Numbered from the stretch's first letter, positions 1 through 5,058 are shown. The stretch: 5,058 nt of DNA from a bacterium (GCA_020050895.1 JAGVJW010000161.1:1-5058); one strand, 5' to 3'. Notes: generated from the letters alone by a model not told the origin. Translations and numbers: made by a program.

Positions 1-14
1 AACCTTGTTCTTCA

Positions 15-53
15 ACCGCCATGCCGGGTATTCGTAATACCCGGCATGGCGGT
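15..53 (-). repeat. Perfect hairpin downstream of amn, copy 1 of a palindromic repeat
   Basis: An 18-bp arm (ACCGCCATGCCGGGTATT, 15-32) pairs without mismatch with 36-53 around a 3-nt loop. It lies 35 nt beyond the amn stop codon. Read in the amn direction the loop is ACG, and 30 nt of it match the hairpin after murE (4855-4884) at 29 positions, so the two are copies of one element. On the minus strand no T-tract follows. On the plus strand a TTTTT run occurs at 63-67, so it could instead end a plus-strand transcript entering from the left. Hairpin formation is certain from the sequence; a terminator role is inferred. Confidence 0.8.
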
Positions 54-88
54 ATTTGGCGGTTTTTGCGGATGATTTCTGTGGATAT

Positions 89-859
89 CTAGTGGAAATG
101 TTTTATCGGCTCACCCTTCAACCCAATCTCCAACATTGCGCTAATCCCAATGTCCAGGTGCAGACCAGCCCACTGCTCTGTTACCAGCCTGTCGGACTCT
201 TCTGTCTTCACACCCTCTGGCATCACGGGCACATCGCTTACAAGCAGCAATGCACCACGGGGAATGCTGTTCTTATGTCCAACGATGAATATCGTCGCCG
301 TCTCCATATCAATTGCAAGGCAGGATAACTCTCGAAGACGCTGACGGAACAACTCATCCCATTCCCAGACTCTTCGGTTTGTTGTGTACACAACGCCTGT
401 TCTGTATTCCTGGTTGTATGCCAGCACTTTATCGGAAACGAACTTGTGAAGTTTGAATGACGGTAATGCAGGTACTTCCTGTGGGAAGTAATCATTGCTT
501 GTTCCGTCGCCCCTTATCGCTGCAATCGGCAGAATGAAATGTCCGATTTGTGTTGAGTCCTTTAGTCCGCCACACTTGCCCAGAAAGAGTACACCTCGCG
601 GCATTCGCGCAACAAGCAGATCCATGATGAGAGCTGCATTAGGCGATCCGATACCATAGTTGATTATGGACAGGCCTTCGGTGTTTGTTGCTGTTTGCAT
701 CGGCCGATCCAATCCCTTGATGTCGACATTGAAGCGCTGGGCAAAACTCTCGACGTACGATTTAAAATTGGTGACCAAAATATAATCACCAAAATCATCG
801 ATTTGTGTACCTGTATATCTCGGCAACCAGCTTTTGGCAATCTCAACCTTTGTTGTCAT
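89..859 (-). CDS. amn: AMP nucleosidase, short Bacteroidota-type
   Basis: The predicted enzyme hydrolyses AMP to adenine and ribose 5-phosphate in the cytoplasm, a step in purine salvage and control of the adenylate pool. The 256-residue product is a single phosphorylase-superfamily domain (PNP/UDP phosphorylase fold). Visible landmarks are an N-terminal block WLPRYTG (11-17), YGIGSPNAAL (68-77), the glycine-rich GKCGGL (94-99), RGDGTS (116-121), the ribose/base-contacting segment AIDMETATIF (182-191) and SDVPVMPEG (208-216). The length fits the compact family typical of Bacteroidota, whereas the enterobacterial Amn is nearly twice as long because of an added N-terminal domain. The ATG start is supported by a TAATTTCG box 4 nt upstream; there is no Shine-Dalgarno sequence. 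It is divergent from the dihydroorotate dehydrogenase-like gene. Family assignment is strong; a related nucleoside phosphorylase activity is the main alternative. Confidence 0.9.
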   Translation of the reverse strand: MTTKVEIAKSWLPRYTGTQIDDFGDYILVTNFKSYVESFAQRFNVDIKGLDRPMQTATNTEGLSIINYGIGSPNAALIMDLLVARMPRGVLFLGKCGGLKDSTQIGHFILPIAAIRGDGTSNDYFPQEVPALPSFKLHKFVSDKVLAYNQEYRTGVVYTTNRRVWEWDELFRQRLRELSCLAIDMETATIFIVGHKNSIPRGALLLVSDVPVMPEGVKTEESDRLVTEQWAGLHLDIGISAMLEIGLKGEPIKHFH

Positions 860-863
860 GCAC

Positions 864-871
864 CGAAATTA
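864..871 (-). promoter_or_regulatory. Putative -7 promoter box of amn
   Basis: On the minus strand TAATTTCG matches the Bacteroidota -7 consensus TAnnTTTG at five of six fixed positions and ends 4 nt before the amn ATG. If the box is used with normal spacing, transcription would begin at or within about 1-2 nt of the start codon. No TTG-type -33 element is visible at the expected distance. Confidence 0.5.
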
Positions 872-914
872 CGCGAACCTTTGCCGCTTGATGATGGTTG
901 GTTGGTGAGAATGG

Positions 915-922
915 TAATTTTG
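915..922 (+). promoter_or_regulatory. Putative -7 promoter box of the dihydroorotate dehydrogenase-like gene
   Basis: TAATTTTG is a full match to the Bacteroidota -7 consensus TAnnTTTG and ends 5 nt before the ATG at 928. The nearest upstream TTG triplets (888-890 and 898-900) are respectively too far from and too close to the box for usual -33 spacing. The box lies inside the upstream extension that begins with TTG at 898, which argues against that longer start. Confidence 0.55.
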
Positions 923-927
923 TGATC

Positions 928-2037
928 ATGACGTTAATTGAGCGTGTTGCTCAACTTGAATATTTTCTACGCCCCCTTCTGTCGACGTTGCCTCCATCTC
1001 TTGCTGTTAAAGTTTTTTCAAAGGGGCGCCGCTGGTTTGTTGAACGCTTCGCTGAGGATGACGGCACATTCATCGATGACACTGTGCATCGCAATTCAGT
1101 TAGAGCGTGGAACCTGTTTTTTAACCGACCGATTTGGAATGCAGCAGGCATGTTCAAAAACGGTGTGGGGTACTCAGTTGTTAGTAGGCAGGGGGCTGGG
1201 GCATTTGTGGGTGGGACAACAACGTCCCGAGCGCGCATCGGTAACCGATCGAACGGATGTATCCTGCCTGCTGTTCCTTATAGCCGATCATCTTCTGCTT
1301 CGAACTGGCTAGGATTGCCTAATCATGGTCACGCTGCAGTTGCAAAACGTATTGCTGCAATTGAGAAAGTGCATGGATGTCCAGTGGGAATCAGCGTAGC
1401 GGCCGAGCCTGGACTTCACGAAAATGATGCACTACCTGAACTTGTCGAAGGCATGTTCATGTTCCATGATGCAGGCGTGGATTATATCGAACTCAACGAG
1501 AGCTGTCCCAACGTTGAGCAGCGCACGACATCTCTTCTCGATGAACATTTAATTAACCGTCTCGAATATGTATCGCACCACTTTCTCGAAAAACGCGAAC
1601 GTCAGGTTCCGGTTATCGTTAAGTTTTCCGTTGATACCGATGCTCGTTTATTGCCGGAACTCATTCAAACACTTGCAACGTTGAGTTACGACGGCATCAT
1701 TCTTGGGAATACGTCGACACTCTATAAGGAAAAACGTGAACTCATTGCTCCGCCAGACAGGGCGATGTATGATTTCTTTACAAATTCTTTTGGAGGGGGC
1801 TTAAGCGGCGCAGTCGTAAAACAGGATTCGCTCGCTTTGGCAAAACGTGCCGTCGAAATTGTTAACAATATGTACATTCGTCAGGAATTCCATGTTGTAC
1901 GGTGCGGCGGTGTATCGTCGGCTGCCGATATCACCGAGGGACAACAACATGGCATCATGCTTAATCAATGGTATACCGGCTATTTCGAGCGGTTTGCCAA
2001 GTATGGCCATGCGGTTTATAAAAACCTTGATGCCTGA
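928..2037 (+). CDS. Dihydroorotate dehydrogenase-family flavoenzyme (PyrD-like)
   Basis: This is a predicted FMN-dependent alpha/beta-barrel oxidoreductase; the closest known role is oxidation of dihydroorotate to orotate in pyrimidine synthesis. From ATG 928 it has 369 residues. Family landmarks are NAAGMFKNG (71-79) with the FMN-binding lysine at 77, NWLGLPN (126-132), the catalytic-loop segment LNESCPN (189-195), VKFS (231-234) with Lys232, GNTST (260-264), GGGLSG (289-294), CGGV (326-329) and WYTGY (348-352), all in the expected order. About 65 residues precede the barrel, as in membrane-associated class 2 enzymes, yet the catalytic position is Cys193, as in class 1; class 2 has Ser. The usual Asp of AAGxDKNG is Phe here. 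A TTG at 898 would add ten residues, but a promoter-like box lies within that stretch. The stop codon falls in a 25-bp tandem duplication. Family membership is secure; substrate and electron acceptor are not, so I give no symbol. Confidence 0.8.
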   Translation: MTLIERVAQLEYFLRPLLSTLPPSLAVKVFSKGRRWFVERFAEDDGTFIDDTVHRNSVRAWNLFFNRPIWNAAGMFKNGVGYSVVSRQGAGAFVGGTTTSRARIGNRSNGCILPAVPYSRSSSASNWLGLPNHGHAAVAKRIAAIEKVHGCPVGISVAAEPGLHENDALPELVEGMFMFHDAGVDYIELNESCPNVEQRTTSLLDEHLINRLEYVSHHFLEKRERQVPVIVKFSVDTDARLLPELIQTLATLSYDGIILGNTSTLYKEKRELIAPPDRAMYDFFTNSFGGGLSGAVVKQDSLALAKRAVEIVNNMYIRQEFHVVRCGGVSSAADITEGQQHGIMLNQWYTGYFERFAKYGHAVYKNLDA

Positions 2038-2075
2038 ATAATTTTACAGTCTTGATGCCTGGATGATGTTACAGT
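2026..2075. repeat. 25-bp tandem duplication across the stop codon (two copies)
   Basis: Copy 1 (2026-2050) and copy 2 (2051-2075) both begin CTTGATGCCTG and end TTACAGT, and agree at 22 of 25 positions. Copy 1 supplies the last codons and the TGA of the dihydroorotate dehydrogenase-like gene. In copy 2 the corresponding triplet is TGG, and the reading frame is shifted by one. The rest of the 66-bp convergent gap (to 2103) shows no convincing terminator hairpin. Confidence 0.9.
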
Positions 2076-2103
2076 AGCGATTGCAACCCATCTACAGTGC
2101 ATT

Positions 2104-2397
2104 TCATAATCCGGACCGTTTCATTCGTTTTTGAACTAGCGCAGCAGAGACGCTGTCAAAAAATGTTTTTAACAACTGCGGAGTTCTCGACATACTCCGC
2201 AGGTCGGCAGCAAACTCAGTACTATCGTACCCATACGATTGTAGAATCGAGTCGTTCTTGTGCTTCACAACGCCGGAGTCGGTGAACACCTCACGCACTA
2301 CAACAACATCGGAATATGCTTCGACAAGCCGGCGATCCGGTAGTGCCGTTTCCGTACACCCCACGGCAATAAACAGTATGATGACAGTAAATCTCAT
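2104..2397 (-). CDS. Small predicted lipoprotein, DUF4296-like
   Basis: This 97-residue protein of unknown function is probably anchored in a membrane by a lipid on Cys14. It opens with a short signal peptide: Arg2, then a hydrophobic run (VIILFIAVG) ending in a lipobox-like AVGC at 11-14. The mature part is charged and helical in character, with the segment SILQSYGYDSTEF (50-62) followed by TPQLLKTFFDSVSAAL (72-87). The layout of a lipid signal, a helix, a 'YGYDSTEF'-type block and a C-terminal helix resembles the small DUF4296 lipoproteins of Bacteroidota, which are usually somewhat longer; this link is from memory of the family pattern and is tentative. The ATG has a GAAATTTG box 4 nt upstream. 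It lies downstream of the Nudix gene on the same strand but is separated from it by 183 bp that are mostly repeat, so separate transcription is likely. It could also be a decayed remnant, but the frame is open and the signal peptide intact. Confidence 0.6.
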   Translation of the reverse strand: MRFTVIILFIAVGCTETALPDRRLVEAYSDVVVVREVFTDSGVVKHKNDSILQSYGYDSTEFAADLRSMSRTPQLLKTFFDSVSAALVQKRMKRSGL

Positions 2398-2401
2398 GAT
2401 A

Positions 2402-2409
2402 CAAATTTC
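2402..2409 (-). promoter_or_regulatory. Putative -7 promoter box of the lipoprotein gene
   Basis: On the minus strand GAAATTTG matches TAnnTTTG at five of six fixed positions and ends 4 nt before the ATG at 2397. The geometry equals that at the other genes here. No clear -33 element is seen. Confidence 0.4.
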
Positions 2410-2449
2410 GATAATTCAAAGCTTCTAACGTTGGAAAAACGTTTTACAG

Positions 2450-2603
2450 TCTTCCGATGTATTTACGAGTACATTCCGTTGAATTAATAAATGTCTTCCG
2501 ATGTATTTACGAATTCATTCCGATGTATTCACGACTTCATTCCAATGTACTTGCGAATTCATTCCGATGAATTTGCGAAATCATTCCGTTGTATTTACGA
2601 ATT
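2450..2603. repeat. Array of seven 22-bp tandem repeats
   Basis: Seven directly adjoining units start at 2450, 2472, 2494, 2516, 2538, 2560 and 2582, each exactly 22 bp with no spacers. The typical unit begins CATTCCGATGTATTTACG and ends AATT; TTCC at unit positions 3-6 and TG at 9-10 are kept in all seven. The first and third units share the variant opening TCTTCCGATG, hinting at duplication of a two-unit block. The last unit (2582-2603), with base 2581, encodes the C-terminal residues FVNTTE and the stop codon of the Nudix gene. The remaining units fill most of the 183-bp gap before the lipoprotein gene. Confidence 0.95.
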
Positions 2604-3219
2604 CGCGGATAATCCATATAAGCTCATTCAATATCATTGCCGTTGCGCCCCATAGCGGAACTTCGGGATGGACGTTCCACATAGGAACGTTGGCATCAAC
2701 TCCACCCAGTGTTCTCTTCCTAACAACAACTGATTCCGGATCTAAAAACGATGTAATAGGCACATCGAAAATTTCTCGCACTTCTGCTTCACTGATAACA
2801 TATTCCTTAGGTCGCTGAATGATTCCCACTATGGGCAACACAATTGAATTAGATGGCGGTATGTAGGTGGGCGTAAGTGAGCCAAGTATTTGAACCGATC
2901 CAATATCGATTCCCGTTTCTTCGTGCATTTCTCTGAGAGCTGCGTCGGCCTCAGTTTCATCCGCTTCAATCATTCCTCCGGGAAATGAGATTTGACCCTT
3001 ATGCGACCGTATGAGTTCACTCCTTACCGTAAGCAACACGTTGGGAAAGGCATGCGGCATGGCAATGAGCGGCACAAGGACAGCGCTCCTGCGAGCCCCT
3101 TCCCATACACCCCGAAGCCTAACCTCTGCATCTGGTGTGTCGGGTATAAACTCGCGATGTGCTTTCGCGCCAGGCAATTCACTATGCAGTCTCACCCTGA
3201 GAAAATCTTCAAGTGTCAT
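2581..3219 (-). CDS. Nudix hydrolase, CoA pyrophosphatase type (NudL/NUDT7-8-like)
   Basis: The predicted cytoplasmic enzyme cleaves the diphosphate of coenzyme A or its derivatives to 3',5'-ADP and 4'-phosphopantetheine, using Mg2+ or Mn2+. From ATG 3219 it has 212 residues. A perfect Nudix box runs from Gly82 to Ile104 (G-x5-E-x7-REMHEETGI). Immediately before it lies VLLTVRSELIRSHKGQISFPGG (61-82, written here as VLLTVRS, then HKGQISFPGG), the signature that marks the CoA-pyrophosphatase subgroup. A conserved C-terminal WGATAMILNELI (190-201) is also present. A GTG at 3264 would add 15 residues, but it would overlap the murE region, has no promoter box, and the MTLEDFL start is the more family-like. 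The last six residues and stop are formed by a 22-bp repeat unit, so the extreme C-terminus is repeat-derived. It is divergent from murE. CoA activity is inferred from the subgroup motif. Confidence 0.87.
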   Translation of the reverse strand: MTLEDFLRVRLHSELPGAKAHREFIPDTPDAEVRLRGVWEGARRSAVLVPLIAMPHAFPNVLLTVRSELIRSHKGQISFPGGMIEADETEADAALREMHEETGIDIGSVQILGSLTPTYIPPSNSIVLPIVGIIQRPKEYVISEAEVREIFDVPITSFLDPESVVVRKRTLGGVDANVPMWNVHPEVPLWGATAMILNELIWIIREFVNTTE

Positions 3220-3223
3220 GAGT

Positions 3224-3231
3224 CGAAAATC
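3224..3231 (-). promoter_or_regulatory. Weak putative -7 box of the Nudix gene
   Basis: On the minus strand GATTTTCG ends 4 nt before the ATG at 3219. It agrees with TAnnTTTG at only four of six fixed positions, so on its own it is weak. It is listed because its position matches that of the boxes at the other four genes. Confidence 0.3.
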
Positions 3232-3238
3232 GTATATC

Positions 3239-3262
3239 GCAAAATGAACACGGCAAAATGCC
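3239..3262. promoter_or_regulatory. Repeated GCAAAATG and small palindrome between divergent genes
   Basis: GCAAAATG occurs at 3239-3246 and again at 3253-3260, 14 bp apart, and the second copy is part of the short inverted repeat GGCA-AAA-TGCC (3252-3262). It sits midway in the 74-bp Nudix/murE divergent region, where a shared operator could act. The motif is short and could be chance; no regulator is suggested by the neighbours. Confidence 0.2.
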
Positions 3263-3282
3263 ACTCGTATTTCTTTCTGAAT

Positions 3283-3290
3283 TAACTTCG
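3283..3290 (+). promoter_or_regulatory. Putative -7 promoter box of murE
   Basis: TAACTTCG matches TAnnTTTG at five of six fixed positions and ends 3 nt before the ATG at 3294. This supports 3294 over the upstream in-frame ATG at 3258, which has no such box. Confidence 0.5.
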
Positions 3291-3293
3291 TTC

Positions 3294-4844
3294 ATGACGC
3301 TGCTCAGCGATGCACTGCACAATCTGGAAGTCCTGGAAATAGTTGGCTCGGCCGAGGTGGCTTTTCTTAATGTGAACAACGACTCGCGTCTCGTAAAGCC
3401 ACAGGATGTCTTCGTTGCCATTAAGGGGAGCGCATCCGACGGTCACAATCACATTCAGCAATCGGTAGAAGGTGGCGCAACGGTAATCATCGGAGAACGT
3501 TCTGCCAGTGATGTCGATTTTGGTAAGGGGCGTGTAGGACGCGACGTTGCATACGTTCATGTTCGGGATTCGCGGTTGGCGTACGCCCATTTGCTGTTGC
3601 ACACAATCACGGGCATACAACAGGCGCTGCAGGGTATCAGGTTCATCTGTGTTACAGGAACCAATGGTAAGACAACGGTGGCAACCATTCTCGAACAGTT
3701 GTATACGTTGGGTGGAAGCTACACGGGCTTCATTGGAACAACAGGAATTCGGTATCACGATTCTTCGGGTGAATATAACACACTCGGCAACTCCCACACA
3801 ACGCCTGATACTAAACATTTATACGAAACCATCGTTGGCATGTACAGCCATGGCGTCAGAACCATCGTCATGGAAACTAGTTCGCACGCACTCGAGCAAC
3901 ATCGCGTTTATGGCATTCCGTTCCATGTTGCAGCCTTCACCAATCTGACTCACGATCATCTGGATTATCATGGGTCAATGGAAAATTATGCCCGTTCCAA
4001 GAAAAGCTTATTCAATTCCCTCGGCATCAACAGCAAGGCAATCGTTAACGGCGATGATGATTGGACGCCGTTTTTAACGCGTGACTGTAAGGGGCAGGTA
4101 GTAAGTGTTGGGAGAGGATCGTTAAACGATATATGCATTGTACAAGAGAACGTATCGAGCAACGGCTGCACATTTGGTCTCACAGCTTCTTCCATTATAC
4201 AGCACCAAGCTTTTGCTGACCTTGACGACAGCCAGCCCCTTTACTTCACAATCCCTCTCATAGGTCGGTTTAATATTTTTAATGCAGCTCTTTGTGCCGT
4301 GGTGGCAATGCTTGATGGCATGCCTGCTCAGAGTATCAGACAGTTTCTTGCCAGTGTTCAAGGTCCGCGAGGGCGGATGGAGAGCATCGACCTGCCAACC
4401 GGTGCTGTGGCAGTTATAGACTATGCCCACACACCCGATGCACTCGACAAAGCGTTGCGAACACTAAGGGAAATTATGGATCCCAACCAGCGCCTTCATA
4501 TTGTATTTGGCTGCGGAGGCGATAGAGATAAATCGAAGCGTCTTGACATGGGGTTTATAGCCTGCAACATCGCCGATGAAGTCTGGCTAACCAGCGACAA
4601 CCCGAGAACTGAGGACCCCTTGCAGATCATCGAGCAGATTGTTGAGGGATGCAGGCGAAGCAACAACCAAAATGTACATGTGTACGCAGATCGTCGGGAA
4701 GCAATAGAACGTGCACTCACCACTGCTGAACCGCACGACGTTATTCTCATTGCCGGAAAGGGGCATGAAGATTATCAGATCATCGGCGACGAAATCCTTC
4801 CGTTCAGTGATCGAAAGGTAGTGGAAAACATTTGCAAAGCTTAA
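3294..4844 (+). CDS. murE: UDP-MurNAc-L-Ala-D-Glu:meso-diaminopimelate ligase (MurE)
   Basis: This cytoplasmic ATP-dependent Mur ligase adds the third amino acid to the peptidoglycan precursor UDP-MurNAc-L-Ala-D-Glu. From ATG 3294 it has 516 residues, close to the usual length of about 490-500. The N-terminal UDP-binding domain contains DSRLVKPQDVFVAIKG (from residue 30). The ATPase domain has the P-loop GTNGKTT (122-128), TTPD (169-172), ETSSHAL (from 194) and YARSKKSLF, in which Lys236 fits the carbamylated lysine. The C-terminal domain has DYAHTPDAL, GCGGDRDKSKR, DNPR (435-438) and GKGHE (488-492). DNPR is the known mark of meso-diaminopimelate rather than lysine specificity. An ATG at 3258 would add 12 residues but starts before the promoter-like box and reaches past the usual MurE start. 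In many bacteria murE lies in the dcw cell-division cluster; here it stands alone with its own terminator within the window, although the right end is cut. Confidence 0.96.
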   Translation: MTLLSDALHNLEVLEIVGSAEVAFLNVNNDSRLVKPQDVFVAIKGSASDGHNHIQQSVEGGATVIIGERSASDVDFGKGRVGRDVAYVHVRDSRLAYAHLLLHTITGIQQALQGIRFICVTGTNGKTTVATILEQLYTLGGSYTGFIGTTGIRYHDSSGEYNTLGNSHTTPDTKHLYETIVGMYSHGVRTIVMETSSHALEQHRVYGIPFHVAAFTNLTHDHLDYHGSMENYARSKKSLFNSLGINSKAIVNGDDDWTPFLTRDCKGQVVSVGRGSLNDICIVQENVSSNGCTFGLTASSIIQHQAFADLDDSQPLYFTIPLIGRFNIFNAALCAVVAMLDGMPAQSIRQFLASVQGPRGRMESIDLPTGAVAVIDYAHTPDALDKALRTLREIMDPNQRLHIVFGCGGDRDKSKRLDMGFIACNIADEVWLTSDNPRTEDPLQIIEQIVEGCRRSNNQNVHVYADRREAIERALTTAEPHDVILIAGKGHEDYQIIGDEILPFSDRKVVENICKA

Positions 4845-4854
4845 CTCCATGAAC

Positions 4855-4911
4855 GCCATGCCGGGTATTACGGATACCCGGCATCATGCTAAATCTGTTG
4901 TTTTTTGTTTT
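4855..4911 (+). terminator. Hairpin and T-rich tract after murE, copy 2 of the palindromic repeat
   Basis: ATGCCGGGTAT (4858-4868) pairs with ATACCCGGCAT (4874-4884), closed by a possible T-G pair around the loop ACG. It begins 10-13 nt after the murE stop. A T-rich run, TTTTTTGTTTT (4901-4911), follows after about 16 nt, somewhat further than in a textbook intrinsic terminator. Positions 4855-4884 match the hairpin after amn (read in the amn direction) at 29 of 30 bases. Termination of murE transcription is the likely role. Confidence 0.7.
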
Positions 4912-4931
4912 ACGTGGTCCCCCAATTCTTC

Positions 4932-5017
4932 GCAGCACCGCCATTACAAAACAGCGATACCGATTACTCGATTTGCAGCACCGCTATTGAAAAACAGCGA
5001 TGCCATTAACTCCAATT
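4932..5017. repeat. 43-bp tandem duplication downstream of murE (two copies)
   Basis: Unit 1 (4932-4974) and unit 2 (4975-5017) both start GCAGCACCGC and share AAAACAGCGAT in the same place. They agree at about 34 of 43 positions, diverging mostly in the last third. No open frame of note crosses the pair. The rest of the 214-bp tail (4845-5058) holds the terminator hairpin before it and, after it, a short AACTC/GAGTT inverted repeat (5008-5022) and a G-run (5033-5038); I see no gene start. Confidence 0.8.
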
Positions 5018-5058
5018 GAGTTGTCGGTTTTGGGGGGTAAAAATCGGACTACAAACAA

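Noticed and set aside
898..927. Upstream TTG start for the dihydroorotate dehydrogenase-like gene
   Set aside because: It adds ten non-conserved residues, lacks a ribosome binding site, and contains the TAATTTTG box that probably drives the gene.
2450..2603. The 22-bp array as a CRISPR array
   Set aside because: Units adjoin directly with no unique spacers, units vary in sequence, and there are no cas genes in the window.
2450..2603. The 22-bp array as an iteron-type replication origin
   Set aside because: Period and number would fit iterons, but there is no replication initiator gene, DnaA-box cluster or AT-rich melting region, and the neighbours are chromosomal housekeeping genes.
2501..2818. 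Plus-strand open frame running through the repeat array into the Nudix gene
   Set aside because: Its first part is translated tandem repeat and the rest is antisense to a well-supported enzyme; no recognisable protein features.
3220..3264. GTG start for the Nudix gene and ATG 3258 start for murE, giving overlapping divergent genes
   Set aside because: Both extensions are short and unlike their families, would overlap each other head-to-head, and have no promoter-like box in front; the inner ATGs do.
3282..3818. Long open frame of 178 codons antisense to murE
   Set aside because: It mirrors strongly conserved MurE coding sequence and shows no domain or motif; it is a shadow of the real gene.
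89..4844. A new multi-gene defence or metabolic system
   Set aside because: The genes are three strand-switching units of known housekeeping families with their own promoter boxes and no shared pathway; the window gives no support for a novel system beyond the repeat and promoter observations.
5008..5022. AACTC/GAGTT inverted repeat as a terminator
   Set aside because: Only five pairs, no T-tract directly after it, and no gene known to end there.

Overview
The window holds five protein-coding genes in about 5 kb, all of ordinary core-metabolism or cell-envelope type. I see no rRNA, tRNA, phage, transposase or CRISPR content. The short (256-residue) AMP nucleosidase, a small DUF4296-like lipoprotein, the lack of Shine-Dalgarno sequences and TAnnTTTG-like promoter boxes all point to the Bacteroidota/Chlorobi assemblage. 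A Kapabacteria/Ignavibacteria-like lineage would fit, but that finer placement is inference. MurE carries the DNPR signature, so the organism should make meso-diaminopimelate peptidoglycan, as Gram-negative members of that group do.

Layout from left to right: a perfect hairpin (15-53); amn on the minus strand (89-859); a 68-bp divergent promoter region; a dihydroorotate dehydrogenase-family gene on the plus strand (928-2037), whose stop codon lies in a 25-bp tandem duplication; a small lipoprotein gene on the minus strand (2104-2397); an array of seven 22-bp tandem repeats (2450-2603) that contains the stop codon of the next gene; a CoA-pyrophosphatase-type Nudix hydrolase on the minus strand (2581-3219); a 74-bp divergent promoter region; murE on the plus strand (3294-4844); a hairpin plus T-tract terminator (4855-4911); and a 214-bp gene-free tail with a 43-bp tandem duplication.

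The gene set does not form one pathway. AMP nucleosidase and the dihydroorotate dehydrogenase-like enzyme both touch nucleotide metabolism, the Nudix enzyme handles CoA-type nucleotides, and MurE belongs to peptidoglycan synthesis. I did not find a new defence system or secondary-metabolite system. What is unusual lies in the non-coding DNA. Each of the five genes has a TAnnTTTG-like box ending only 3-5 nt before its ATG, which suggests leaderless transcription and fixes three otherwise ambiguous starts. Two copies of one palindrome sit just after amn and murE in the same gene-relative orientation (29 of 30 positions identical). Three independent tandem repeats lie at or just beyond gene 3' ends, and two of them include the stop codon.
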